The notes: generated by a model from the sequence alone, not told the origin. A stretch of 64,000 nucleotides of DNA from Chrysemys picta bellii (GCF_011386835.1 NC_088809.1:25675067-25739066), one strand, 5' to 3'. Positions 1 through 10,650 are shown, counted from the stretch's first letter. Translations and numbers: made by a program.

Positions 1-178
1 TGCTCTGTTCGGCTTTCCCTCGTTTTGGCACACAGGCGTAGTGATGTCTGTGTTAGGGACTGAACACTGAGGCTCATCTGTCTGGAGACTTAGCGCTCGG
101 CAAGCCCAGGGTGTCAGTCTACAGCGCTCTAGTCTGCTGTGCGCTAAGTGACCACGTGGACCCTGTTCCGCGCACTAA

Positions 179-644
179 GGCTATGTCTATACTGTGAGCT
201 AGGGGTGTGATTCCCAGCTCACGAAGGCATAGTCATACTAGCTCTTATGGAGTATAAATTGTAGCCTAGCCGCAGTAGCACAGGCAGCAGTGGCACAGTT
301 TAGCTATGCTAAGCACGTACCCTGAGGGTTCAGGTGGTCTTGCACTCCACAATGATGAGCCCTGCTGCTGCTGCCGCTGCCCATACTTCCGCAGCTACCC
401 TACTGTTTCTAGTTGCGCTACTCTCAGTACAGTGGTGGTAGCACGGGGAGTATGGCTCAGCCATGCCAAGTACAAACCCACCTGAACCCCATAGGTAGGT
501 TCTTGCCATGGATAAGCCAGACCATTGCTGCCCAGGCTACGGTAGCTAGGCTACTAGTTAGATTCACAGTAGCTCCCTACGAGCTAGTGCGCATACGTCT
601 CCGTGAGCCAGGAATCACACTCACACTTGTAGCGTTGACTAGCC
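179..644. mobile_element. Harbinger-type MITE with about 65 bp terminal inverted repeats
   Basis: The left end (ggctatgtctatactg...) matches the reverse complement of the right end over about 65 bp. The shared blocks include gtgtgattcc and ctcacg, and both arms end at ctagctc. The flanks carry a 3 bp TAA duplication (176-178 and 645-647), the target size typical of PIF/Harbinger. There is no coding sequence. It sits in the loop of the larger fold-back repeat, so it was inserted later. Confidence 0.72.
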
Positions 645-816
645 TAAAAGTTCTGTAGTTCATTCTGACATGAACCAGCAGTAGGCCGTCAAAGCATGCT
701 AGTGAACTTTTAGGGCTCAGAACAGAGTCCACCTGGTCACTTAGTGTGCACCTGGCTGCAGCGCTGTATATTCACACCCAGCTTGCCACAAAGTCTCTAT
801 AGACTCTAGCCCTGAC

Positions 817-1079
817 TGGCCTAGCTTGATTATCACTTCAAAAGTTTTTTTTCTCTTACTTAATTGGTCTCTCAGAGTTGGTAAGACAACTCCCACCTGT
901 TCATGCTCTCTGTATGTGTGTATATATATCTCCTCAATATATGTTCCATTCTATGCATCCGAAGAAGTGGGCTGTAGCCCACGAAAGCTTATGCTCTAAT
1001 AAATTTGTTAGTCTCTAAGGTGCCACAAGTACTCCTGTTCTTTTTGCAGATACAGACTAACACGGCTGCTACTCTGAAA
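817..1079 (+). mobile_element. Penelope-like element (PLE) 3' tail
   Basis: This is the same 3' tail that follows the GIY-YIG frame at 32769-33344. It has the cttcaaaagttttt stretch, the agttggtaagacaactccc block, the TA-rich segment, a hammerhead-like hairpin, and the end gctgctactctgaaa. A 12 bp direct duplication, tctagccctgac, flanks it (805-816 and 1080-1091), which fixes the borders. It is heavily 5'-truncated and non-coding, and it interrupts the fold-back repeat. Confidence 0.85.
959..996 (+). ncRNA. Hammerhead-ribozyme-like motif in PLE tail
   Basis: The order of elements is that of a type I hammerhead. A CCGAAGA box (consensus CTGANGA) is followed by a perfect 6 bp stem GTGGGC/GCCCAC with loop TGTA, then GAAA, then a 2 bp stem GC/GC with loop TTAT, then the UC cleavage-type dinucleotide. 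Hammerheads are established components of PLEs. Against activity: the box has C for T, an extra A sits before stem II, and I see no convincing stem I. It is probably a decayed or non-canonical copy. Confidence 0.4.
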
Positions 1080-1991
1080 TCTAGCCCTGACAGTGAATGC
1101 CTGCATAGAAATACAACTATTATTACACCAGAGAGTGAAGCACAAGTTAGCCATGGAAGTGGGGACAAAGGTGAGAAGGAATCAAGATTCTCTGTAGCAA
1201 AGAGAAGCAACTCGTCATTCTCTTTGGTAGTTTGGTGTGTCTAAGTGAGTGATCAGTGCCACAAGCAGTATCAAGCACTCTGAGTAGGTTGGAATTCCAT
1301 CTGGTAGCATAACCAAATACACAAAGAAATCTATGATGAAAGCCTCTGAGCAGAAAGCAGTCAACTCTGTCCGCAACTGTAACAATCAACTGCACAGAGG
1401 ACCTAGAAGACTTAATACAGTCCAGGTAGAAAGTTAAAACTTTTCTCACATCTAGTGAATAAAACTTCTCCTCATTGCCAAGAGCGTGAGGCTTTGCAAA
1501 GAAAGTCAGCAAATAAACTGCCTGGTTAGCATGCAAATTGGAGACCACCTTTGTGAGGAACTTAGGATGAGGGTGGAGATAAACTTTATCCTTATGGAAA
1601 ATTGTATACTGAGGGTATGTCTACACTACGAGAGTAGTTCGATTTTACTTAAATCGAATTTTTGGAATCGATATTGCAAAGTCGAACGTGTGTGTCCACA
1701 CTAAGGACAGTAATTCGACTTTGTGAGTCCACAGTAACGGGGAAAGCGTCGACATTGGAAGCGGTGCACTGTGGGCAGCTATCCCACAGTTCCCGCAGTC
1801 CCCGCTGCCCATTGGAATTCTGGGTGGAGCCGCAAATGCCTTCTGGGTAAAAAAAATGTGTTGAGGGTGCTTTTGGGTAACTGTCATCATCCGTCCATCA
1901 CTCCCGCCCTCCCTCCCTGAAAGCGCCGGCGGGAAATCAGTTCGCGCACTTTTCTAGTCAGTGACAGCGCGGACACCACAGCACTGCGAGC

Positions 1992-3275
1992 ATGGAGCCC
2001 GCTGCGACCATCGCTGCAGTTGTGGCCGCTCTCAACGCCTCGCAGCTTATCATCCACCTTTCCCTGAGGCAGATGCAGATAAGTCAGGCGAGGAGGCTAC
2101 GGCACCGCGGTGAGGGCCTGAAGTCTGAGAGTAGCACAGACCTCTCAGAAAGCACGGGACCCAGCGCCGAGGACATCACGGTGGCAATGGGTCATGTTGA
2201 TGCCGTGGAACGGCGATTCTGGGCCCGGGAAACAAGCACTGAGTGGTGGGACTGCATAGTGCTGCAGGTCTAGGATGAATCCCAGTGGCTGCGAAACTTT
2301 CGCATGCGGAAGGGAACTTTCCTTGAACTTTGTGAGTTGCTGTCCCCTGCCCTGAAGCGCAATGACACCCGGATGCGAGCAGCCCTGACTGTCCAGAAGC
2401 GAGTGGCCATAGCCCTCTGGAAGCTTGCAACGCCAGACAGCTACCGGTCAGTCGCGAACCACTTTGGCGTGGGCAAATCTACCGTGGGGGTTGTTGTGAT
2501 GCAAGTAGCCAAGGCAATCGTTGATGTACTGCTGCCAAAGGTAGTGACCCTGGGAAACGTGGAGGCGATCATAGATGGCTTCGCAGCGATGGGATTCCCA
2601 AACTGCGGTGGGGCCATAGATGGAACTCACATCCCTATCCTGGGACCGGACCACCAGGCCAGCCAGTACATTAACAGAAAGGGCTACTTTTCCATGGTGC
2701 TGCAAGCACTGGTGGACCACAGGGGACGTTTTACGAACATCTACGTCGGAGGGCCGGGCAAGGTTCATGACGCTCGTGTTTTCAGGAACTCTGGTCTGTT
2801 TAGACGGCTGCAGCAAGGTATTTACTTCCCGGACCACAAAATAACTGTTGGGGATGTGGAGATGCCTATAGTCATCCTCGGGGACCCAGCCTACCCGCTA
2901 ATGCCCTGGCTCATGAAGCCCTATACTGGCGCCCTGGACAGTGAAAAAGAACTCTTCAACTACCGGCTGAGCAAGTGCAGAATGGTGGTGGAGTGTGCTT
3001 TTGGCCGTCTCAAGGGGAGATGGAGAAGCTTACTGACTCGCTGTGATCTCAGCGAAACCAATATCCCCATTGTTATAGCAGCTTGCTGTGTGCTCCACAA
3101 TCTCTGTGAGAGCAAGGGGGAGACCTTTATGGCGGGGTGGGAGGTTGAGGCAAATAGCCTGGCTTCTGATTACGCACAGCCAGACAGCCGGGCGATTAGA
3201 AGAGACCAGCGGGACGCGCTGTGCATCCGGGAGGCTTTGAAAGCTAGGTTCCTGAGTGAGCAGGGTAACCTGTGA
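1992..3275 (+). pseudogene. Harbinger DDE transposase with a single in-frame stop
   Basis: It is homologous to the HARBI1 family of DDE transposases, which cut and paste the element together with the MYB-like partner. From the ATG at 1992 the frame runs 428 codons with one internal TAG at codon 94 (2271-2273), where related proteins have a Trp. From the next ATG (2304) 323 residues remain open. Numbered from there: a helix-turn-helix (YRSVANHFGVGKSTVG, about 47-62) and the catalytic Asp106 (AIDGTHIPI), Asp194 (GDPAYPL) and Glu230 (VVECAFGRLKGRWR), all present. The length is normal for the family. A single G-to-A change explains the stop, so inactivation looks recent. Confidence 0.9.
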
Positions 3276-4015
3276 CTTTTAAGTTTGTGTACAGAGAAGC
3301 TGAACCTGCCCCCGTTTCTTTACCCAGTTAATGTTGACTATCCTCTCCAGTTACATACCCCCTTCACCCCCTTCCAACACACGTTTAGAAATAAAATCAC
3401 TTCTACTTTGTTAATAAACACCGTTGTCTTTATTACTGTTTTCGCGGGAATGTTTTAAAACTGGGACGCAGACTGTGGTGGGGAGCGGGTGTAGTGTAGT
3501 GACGCAAATGAAGCTTCTAAACTCAAGGATTGACAGGCTCCGCTGTGGTGGGCTGGTTGTTTCAACGGAGCCTGTCACCCCTCCTGATCGGGACTGTGTG
3601 TATGGGGGAGCTATGTGACTTTGTGGCAGGGGGAGGACGGTTACAGATCCCCTGTTGCGTGGCTCTGTGATCCAGGATAAGGACCGCCGCTTAAGATCTG
3701 TAACTGCCCTCCCCCGCCACAAAGTCACAGAGCAACCCACCCCCCACCACATAACATGAAAACCACCTCCCAGACTGACCAGGGTAACTAGTCACTGCAC
3801 TGTGTATGTGCCCTGCTGCTGTACCTGCCCCCGCCTATGTACCCTGCCAAAGGTGACTGTCCTGTCCAATTACCAACCCCCTTTCCCCTCCTCCTCCAAA
3901 AGAACATGATGGAAACAGTAATTAACAGAAACGTATTTTTTATTATCAACTACACATGGAACTGGGAGGTGAAACTTGGATGGGGGCTTGTGTCAGGCGG
4001 GAAGGAAAGAACTTG
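3276..4015. other. Non-coding centre of the Harbinger element
   Basis: This lies between the two convergent genes. An AATAAA at about 3391-3396 follows the transposase stop and could serve as its poly(A) signal. Inside is an imperfect palindrome in which purine-rich and pyrimidine-rich blocks around 3610-3660 and 3700-3730 pair (for example gtggcagggggagg with cctcccccgccac-like sequence). I see no gene here. Confidence 0.5.
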
Positions 4016-6058
4016 TCAAATTTTGGGGAATGAGAGCCTTCTACTACTAGAGCTCTCTTCAGGGGTGGAGTGAGAGTTAGCACGGACTCTGCCACCCCTC
4101 CTTCTTTGGACTTTGGGTGGGGTGGGTATGGGACTTGGTGGCGGGGGAGGGCGGTTAGAGATAGACTGCAGCGGGGCTCTGTCCTCCTGCCTCCGTTCCT
4201 GCAGAACATCCACAAGGCGCCGGAGCGTGTCCGTTTGCTCCCTCAGTAGTCCAAGCAGCGTTTGAGTCGCCTGCTGGTCTTCCTGCCGCCACCTCTCCTC
4301 CCGATCCATGTTTGCTTGGTGCATTTGGGACAAGTTCTCCCGCCACTGGGTCTGCTGTGCTGCCTGGGCTCGGGAGCAGGCCATAAGCTTCGAGAACATG
4401 TCCTCCCGTGTCCTCTTCTTCCTACGCCTAATCTGCGCTAGCCTCTGGGAGTGTGATGCCAGGCTAGGTTGTGAGACAGTCGCAGAGGTGGCTGTGGGAA
4501 TGGGAAAAAGGGAGTGAATTCCTCAGAAAGATAAATGTAGTTGTGAACAAAGAACATAGTCTTTCTCTGTGAACAAGACCATGCACAGCACCTATCACAT
4601 GCGCACTCAGCACAAGGTCGAATTCTCGGCCTTCGCATTCAGTGCCTGGGGTCTTGCACAGTTTGAGAAGCGGGGCAGGACAACGGAATTTCTGTAGCAG
4701 GCAGACATGGTAAGCCGTAGACTTGTGGCAGCTTAAAACTTTAATATTAGCAATGGCCTCATTTCACATTGAAAGCAATGTCAGTCCCTGCTGCCAGCAA
4801 TCCGGCAAGCAGGAACTCTGCCCCTGTCCCACCCCCTCGCGGCTGTCCCCGGGAACGATCCCTGTAGGCTGCCCCTCTCCCGCCTCCACCGCGTGGCTGC
4901 AAACCAACGGTTACAGTTCTGTAAAGGAACGGGCAAGCAGTCCCAACACTAACATTCCCCTACCTAATTCAAAGCAGGTCACCATGAGCGACATCACCCT
5001 CATGAGGATCTCTGACAGTGAGAAAGAGAGAATGCTTCGGGAAAGCCTCCAAAGACCAGGGCCGTATGCCGCCCTGCTGTGCAGAGCAATGATTCCCGAG
5101 TACTTGATTGTCTCGTGGCGCGGCAACGTGTCATACTACGGAGGACCCAATAAGGCCGCTCTCCCCAGGAACCTGATGCAACGGCTTTCCAATTACCTCC
5201 AGGAGAGCTTCATCGAGATGTCCCAGGAGGATTTCTGCTCTATCCCCGGACATATAGACCGCATTTTACTCTAGCTGCACTAGCAGTGACTAAACAGTAG
5301 AGCGGCTTGGGCAGGACAATCATGCAAAAACGGACATTGTTAGATTTTTTTTCAATAGTTGCACTGCCCAGGACTGAAACGTTAAGCGCCTAGGGCAAAC
5401 TAATCATGAGAAACCCATTTTTGTTATTGTTAATATTCCTGTTCTGTTAAAAATAAATGTTTAGATGTTTACAACACTTACTGGCTGATCCTTCCCCAGA
5501 TTCTGTGTCCGGGTTAACGGCTGGGGACGGTTGGTAGGGGATCTCTGTAAGGGTGATGAAGAGATCCTGGCTGTCGGGGAAATCAGCGTTGTAAGCGCTG
5601 TCGACTGCCTCGTCCTCCTCATCTCCTTCCTCATCTTCCCCGTCCGCTAACATGTCCGAGGAACCGGCCGTGGACAATATCCCATCTTCAGAGTCCACGG
5701 TCAGTGGTGGGGTAGTGGTGGCGGCTGCACCTAGGATGGAATGCAGTGCCTCGTAGAAACGGGATGTCTGGGGATGGGATCCGGAGCGTCCGTTTGCCTC
5801 TTTGGTCTTCTGGTAGCCTTGTCTCAGCTCCTTGATTTTCACGCGGCACTGCGTTGCATCCCGGCTGTATCCTCTCTCTGACATGTCTTTAGAGATCTTC
5901 TCGTAGATCTTTGCATTCCGTTTCTTGGAGCGCAGCTCGGAAAGCACGGACTCATCGCCCCACACAGCGATCAGATCCAAGACTTCCCGATCAGTCCATG
6001 CTGGGGCCCTCTTTCTATTCTGAGATTGCACGGCCATCACTGCTGGAGAGCTCTGCAT
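4016..6058 (-). CDS. Harbinger MYB/SANT-like DNA-binding protein, two exons
   Basis: This is the second protein of Harbinger elements. It binds DNA and the transposase and helps carry it to the nucleus and to the element ends. Exon 1 is 6058-5482 and exon 2 is 4491-4016. The donor (A|GTAAGT) and acceptor (cattcccacag|CC) are good, and the joined frame is 1053 nt, about 350 aa. Visible parts: a trihelix/MADF-like SANT domain (WTDREVLDLIAVWG ... CRVKIKELRQGYQKTKEANG, about 20-95), an acidic stretch (EDEEGDEEDEA), and in exon 2 a basic RRRKKRTRED patch followed by a predicted coiled coil (DREERWRQEDQQATQTLLGL...). The start at 6058 is chosen because the SANT domain follows closely. An in-frame ATG lies further upstream. 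No stop or frameshift is seen. Confidence 0.75.
4984..5274 (+). CDS. Unrecognised third Harbinger frame, antisense in the MYB intron
   Basis: From the ATG (MSDITLMRISDSEKERML...) 96 residues are open up to TAG at 5272. I do not recognise the family. The composition looks protein-like: charged N-terminal helix, then YAALLCRAMIPEYLIVSWRG, then NLMQRLSNYLQESF and an acidic end. The open frame extends upstream to 4723, but that part is low-complexity. A possible 3' splice site (ctaattcaaagcag) lies just before the ATG, and a possible donor (acatg|gtaagc) lies at about 4710, so this could be a 3' exon. It lies wholly within the intron of the minus-strand MYB gene. It could instead be a captured host exon or a chance frame. 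Confidence 0.4.
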   Translation: MSDITLMRISDSEKERMLRESLQRPGPYAALLCRAMIPEYLIVSWRGNVSYYGGPNKAALPRNLMQRLSNYLQESFIEMSQEDFCSIPGHIDRILL

Positions 6059-8168
6059 CGTTGCCAGTGCTGCTGAGCTCGCCACGATGTCCAGACAGGA
6101 AATGAGATTCAAACTGGCCAGACAGGAAAAGGAATTCAAATTCAAATTTTCCCGGGGCTTTTCCTGTGTGGCTGGTCAGAGCATCCGAGCTCGTACTGCT
6201 GTCCAGAGCGTCAACAGAGTGGTGCACTGTGGGATAGCTCCCGGAGCTATTAGCGTCGATTTCCATCCACACCTAGCCTAATTCGACATGGCCATGTCGA
6301 ATTTAGCGCTACTCCCCTCGTCGGGGAGAAGTACAGAAGTCGAATTAAAGAGACCTCTATGTCGAACTAAATAGCTTCGTGGTGTGGACGGGTGCAGGGT
6401 TAATTCGATGTAACGGCGCTAACTTCGACATAAACGCCTAGTGTAGACCAGGCCTGAGTCTCTGACAACAGGGCTCTCAACTCACCCACCCTTCTGGCTG
6501 AGATAATGGTAACTAAAAAGGCTACCTTCATAAAGAGGTGGACAAGAGAGCAAGTTGTAAGGGGTTCAAAGGGTGGTCCCATCAATTTTGACAGAACCAA
6601 GTTCAGGTCCCAAGGAGGGATAAAATCTTGTACCTATGGGTATAATCTGTCCAAGGCCTTTAGGAACCTGTTGACAATGTGGTTGGAGAAAAACGAACTA
6701 TTATCCACCAAGAGTGGAAGGCCAAAATAGCTGCCAGATTACAGAGCTAATAGCCAGATTCTGATGTTTTAGGTAGAGAAGATAGTCCAGTCTGAGTTTC
6801 AGGGAACCCTGTTCCGGAAATATGCCTTTTTGATGGGAACAGCTGGAAAAACTCTTCAACTTAGCCAGGGAAGTGCCCTAGTCAAAGGCTTTCTACTAAA
6901 GTACCTCCTGAAATTCCTTAGAATAAGCTCTTTCTACAGGTGTAACTATGAAGCACCAGGTGGAAGGCTCGCAGGTTGGGGTGGAGCAGGTGCCCATGTG
7001 CTGGGAAATCACGTCTGAATCCAACAGACACAGCAGCGATTTGATTGACAAGGCCAGTACAGACGAGTACCAGAGTTGTTCAGGCCATGCCAGTGCTATA
7101 AGGATGAAACAAGATTCTGGGTAACAAAGGAATCGGAGAGAAGGTGTACAAGAGGGAGCTCTTCCAGGACAGTACAAAAGCATCCATCAGAGAGGCTGGG
7201 CTGAGACCTCCATGGGGGCTAAACTGGTGACATTTTCTGTTGGTCTTTGTTGTGAACAGGTCCACCTGAGGAGTTCCCCAGAGCTGGAAGTTGGATCTGG
7301 CCATATCTGAATGTAATGACCACTCGTGGTGATTGGAAAAGGACTTGCTTAGCTGATCCACCAAGGTATTCTGCCTCCTTGGAAGGTAAGCAGCTGTGAG
7401 GTGAATCTAATTGATTATGCTAGCATCCCGGAGACGAATTGCCTCCTGGCACAGCTGCATCGAATGTGCCCCTCCCTGCCTGTTTATATAAAACAGTTGC
7501 AGAATTGAATGTTAGAATCAACAGATTATTTCCAACCCTATGTGGAAGGAACGCAGAACAGGCTAGACATACAGCTCTCAACTCCCTGACATTTACATGA
7601 CCCTTTAGATCTTGAGAAGACCAGAGACCTTAAGTCTGCAGGGACTCCATAGTGCCCCCCCCCCCCAACCCAGGGATGACATGTCTGTGACTAAAATGAG
7701 AATTGGTAGTGGGGGAAACAAAAGGGACCCCTTACAAACTTTCAGAGGATCCACCTACCAACCCAGAGACAACAAAACTAACATTGGCATTCAAAGCACC
7801 CTGTCCAAGTGATGATGACAGGACATACACTGAGTGGCTTTCAGAGATGCAGTCGGCATGCTGAACTCCATAGGTACACACTGCCATGTGATCCAGGAGC
7901 CTGAGGCAACTGCATGCCATGGTGAGAGTATGTGCTTTCAGCTCCAGCCCTAAGCCCCATAGCGTTCAAACCCTAATTGTGGTAGAACAGCCCTGGTCTT
8001 TGTGGGATCTAAGATCTCTCCAATAAACCCTATTCTCTGTATCGCTTTTAGGATTGATTTGTCCCTATTAACTAAGGGTCCTTGTGCATCAAATGCAGAC
8101 AGGATGATGGATATGCTGGGCCTCACGTGAGCCTCAGACTGACCTCTCATTAGCCAGTCATTCAGTAC

Positions 8169-8369
8169 CAGGGCCGGCTCCAGCATTTCTGCCGCCCCAA
8201 GCAAAAAAAAAATAAAAAAACCACAATCGGCGGCGGCAGTTCAGCGGCAGGTCCTTCGCTCCTAGAGGGAGTGAGGAACCTGCCGCCCCCAAATTGCCGC
8301 AGGTGCCGCCCCTCTCCCTTGGCTGCCCCAAGCACCTGCTTGTTAAGCTGGTGCCTGGAGCCGGCCCTG
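8169..8369. mobile_element. hAT MITE, 201 bp
   Basis: The ends are inverted repeats: cagggccggctccagc and the complement of ggagccggccctg. A perfect 8 bp duplication, ttcagtac, flanks it (8161-8168 and 8370-8377), which is the hAT signature. It is non-coding, with an A-rich tract near the left end. It interrupts the DIRS reverse transcriptase. The 1.66 kb element at 47569 has the same termini. Confidence 0.92.
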
Positions 8370-8756
8370 TTCAGTACGGGAACACATGGACTCCTACTTT
8401 TCAAAGACGCGCTCTCACCACTGCCATGCACTTCGTGAAAACTCGAGGAGCAGTCGAGCAACCAAATGGAAGCACCATGAAATGGTAATGGGATCCATCT
8501 GCCACGAATCTGAGAACTGTTCAATGGCTGTGGTGTACGGCCACGTGGAAGTAAGCGTCTTTTCAGTGAAGGCCAGTGTACCAGTTCTGCTCCTGGGAGG
8601 AAATGATGAAAGCTAAGGTAATCAGGCGGAATTTTATTTTCTTCAGGAACTTGTTTAAACTCTCAGATCTAAAATAGGCCTCAGACCCCCTTTTGCTTTG
8701 GGACTAAGGGAAGTAGCAGAAATAGAAGCCTTTCCCCTGGAGGCACAATGGAATTT

Positions 8757-8846
8757 ATAGAATCATAGACTATCAGGGTTGGAAGGGACCTCAGGAGGTC
8801 ATCTAGTCCAACCCCCTGCTCAAAGCAGGACCAATCCCCAACTAAA
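8757..8846 (-). mobile_element. CR1 LINE 3' tail
   Basis: This is the familiar CR1 3' end read in reverse: tagaatcatagactatcagg, then gaggtcatctagtccaaccc and the ctgctcaaagcagg motif. Only the last ~90 bp are present, a severe 5' truncation typical of CR1. It sits inside the DIRS reverse transcriptase. Confidence 0.85.
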
Positions 8847-9299
8847 TCAAATGGCCCCTGCTTGAAGAAGAGATTGGACCGCCTACTGAAAGACGGTCTC
8901 ATGAGAGTGGTCCCTGAAGAGGGACAGGGAAGGAGGGTGGAAAGGGAGGGCAGAAATAAACTTGAGGGCATTTCCCAGCTCTGCTCTGCTTACAACCCAC
9001 GGATCTGATGTTACGTGGGCCCTACCACTAAGGAAGTGGGATAAGTGACTGGCAAACAAAGGGGGTTGAGGGTGAACTGATGGAACTGTAGAAACTGGTA
9101 CTTTCCTCTTGACCAACCCAACAAAATGTCTGTTTGGACATGGCAGTGGGACAGAAAAAATCCACTGATGCAGAAGATGATGGCAGTGGAGGTCATCTCC
9201 TGTAACCTCTGCCCTTCTTTCTTTGCAGTTCCTGAAATCAGGGAGCAAAGCCTTGATTTCTGTATGACTGCTGGGACTAAACTGTTTCCTTTTCACTGC

Positions 9300-10430
9300 T
9301 GCTGTTTAGAGTCCAAGTGACTTTAATGTCACCCTGGAATATTTTAGGCTATGGAGCCTATTGACAGTTTTATCCAAAAACAAAAAGGGACCTTCAAATG
9401 GGAGGTCCTGTATGGTCTGCTGGACGTCTGGGGGAAGCCCAGAAGACTGCAGTCATGAACACCTTCTTACAGTAACATCTAATGCCATGGTTCAAGCAGC
9501 CAAGTGATCCCCATCCATACTCTCCTGGAGAGCAGTTCTGGCAACCAGCCTGCCCTCTTCCATCATTACAGTAAACTCCTGCTTTCAGTCTTCTGGTAGC
9601 CCGGCCTTAAATTTCATAATGTTCTCCCAGAGTGTGAAGTCATAATGACTCAAGAGTGCCTGCTGGTTTGCAATCCTGAATTGCAGACTTCCCGTGGAAT
9701 GAAATTTGCAGCCAAACAAATTCAGTCTCTTTGAATCTTTGCCTTTAGGCGTTGATGCTTGGTGTCTCTGCCTCTCCCACTTGTTAATGGCTACCACTAC
9801 TAAAGAGCCCCAAGGAGGATGAGAATACAAGTGCTCATAAGGGACTCCTATCAGACTGTTTTGCTATGGGAGGTAGGGAGGAGGGGATCTGCCAAAGCGC
9901 CTTAATTCGCTTCATTACTTGGAAAAGCCACTTTCAGAATGTCCACCAACTTGTGAGATCTCCCACAGACCTCCTCCACCTGAGTGTCTAGAACAGAGAC
10001 CACCCTTCTTATAGATCTTAATGAGCCCTACAGTCCTGGCAAGTAGCTTGTTGCCTCTACAGCCTCACCTGGTGATGACGAAGAGGCTGCAACAGGCTAC
10101 TGAAGCAATGGTTGCTCTGTGTCTTGCAATAGGGAAGCCACTTGAGTGACTTCTGGCTGGCTGGTACAGATCTCAGGACCAGGCGCTGGAGAATGTTGTC
10201 TGGAGTGCCGATGCCCTCCATGCAGTCCTGAAGAAACCAAATGAGGCAGATGAGGAGATGTCCTAGCAGGAGAAGGGACACTCCATGATGTCCAGAATGG
10301 CCATTGATATGGGCCTGGGACTCATCCTTGACCGGGCCATTGCCCATTAGGAGCAGGCCAGTGCTGTGACTGCTGCACGGCTCATGGTCCCCATCTCTCT
10401 GATGGAGGGTATGCTCCCCACCTAGGGTGG
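9300..10430 (-). pseudogene. DIRS ORF1 (gag-like) remnant
   Basis: Minus-strand translations contain scattered blocks typical of DIRS ORF1. In one frame 10347-10057 is open for 96 codons (MGNGPVKDESQAHINGHSG...). Further down there is a stretch corresponding to the conserved 'QTIQDLP ... LF' region, with many stops. It would have encoded the nucleocapsid-like protein. No function is retained. The assignment rests mainly on position upstream of the RT. Confidence 0.5.
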
Positions 10431-10444
10431 GATACAGAAGGATA

Positions 10445-10650
10445 GGGGGAGGGATAGCTCAGTGAGGGGGAGGGATAGCTCAGTGGTTTGAGCATTGGCC
10501 TGCTAAACCCAGGGTTGTGAGTTCAATCCTTGAGGGGGCCACTTGGGGATCTGGGGCAAAATCAGTACTTGGTCCTGCTAGTGAAGGCAGGGGGCTGGAC
10601 TCGATGACCTTTCAAGGTCCCTTCCAGTTCTAGGAGATGGGATATCTCCA
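10445..10650 (+). mobile_element. tRNA-derived SINE of tortoise Pol III (Cry) type
   Basis: The tRNA-like head has an A box (tagctcagtggtttgag) and a B box (gagttcaatcc). A tRNA-unrelated body follows, then a tail (ctggactcgatgacctttca) resembling the CR1 3' end, which such SINEs use to borrow LINE reverse transcriptase. The first ~27 bp of the head are duplicated in tandem (gggggagggatagctcagtg twice). This SINE type is known from cryptodiran turtles and is the best clue to the host. Confidence 0.88.

Larger units (their letters stand above)
53..1105. repeat. Outer fold-back (palindromic) repeat
   Basis: The two flanks of the inner MITE are reverse complements of each other with mismatches. 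For example, 143-167 pairs with 720-744, and the arms extend roughly over 53-178 and 700-816. The right arm is interrupted by a Penelope-like insertion and seems to resume after 1091. No protein is encoded. The outer borders are uncertain because the arms fade at both ends. It looks like a non-autonomous DNA element or old fold-back repeat; I cannot name the family. Confidence 0.5.
1613..6454 (+). mobile_element. Near-complete autonomous-type PIF/Harbinger transposon (4.84 kb)
   Basis: The termini are inverted repeats: left gggtatgtctacacta, right (reverse complement) ggcctggtctacacta. A TGA duplication lies outside each end (1610-1612 and 6455-6457); 3 bp targets are the family rule. The element carries the two genes every autonomous Harbinger needs: a DDE transposase on the plus strand (1992-3275) and a MYB/SANT-like protein on the minus strand (4016-6058, spliced). 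The genes converge. A third small frame lies inside the MYB intron. Sub-terminal regions (1613-1990 and 6060-6454) contain repeated ttcgac/gtcgaa words that may be binding sites. It interrupts the DIRS recombinase, so it is younger than that element. Confidence 0.93.
1147..6600 (-). pseudogene. DIRS tyrosine recombinase, split by the Harbinger insertion
   Basis: The upstream half (6600-6458) reads KVAFLVTIISARRVGELRAL. The ARRVGEL stretch corresponds to the box I region of tyrosine recombinases, including the conserved Arg, as found in DIRS elements. The downstream half (1609-1147) reads through VYLHPHPKF and QAVYLLTFFAKPHA and on to ILIPSHLCPHFHG before a stop. Removing 1613-6454 and one copy of the TGA duplication puts the two halves in the same reading frame. 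The recombinase would have integrated the circular DNA intermediate. The C-terminal part is clearly diverged, and I could not locate the catalytic Tyr with confidence. Confidence 0.72.
7080..9296 (-). pseudogene. DIRS reverse transcriptase and RNase H remnant
   Basis: Pieces in order on the minus strand: PFRDHSHETVFQ (start of the RT domain, about 8910), NSIVPPGERLLFL after the CR1 insertion, RGRWIPLPFHGASIWLLD (about 8480), then past the hAT insertion FIGEILDPTKTRAVLPQL (about 8000), and RNase H-like QNTLVDQLSKSFSNHHEW and WGTPQVDLFTTKTNRKCHQF (about 7350-7240). These match the DIRS RT/RNase H layout in order. The frame is broken by stops and by a CR1 tail and an hAT MITE. The catalytic RT residues were not recovered. 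It is non-functional. Confidence 0.7.
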
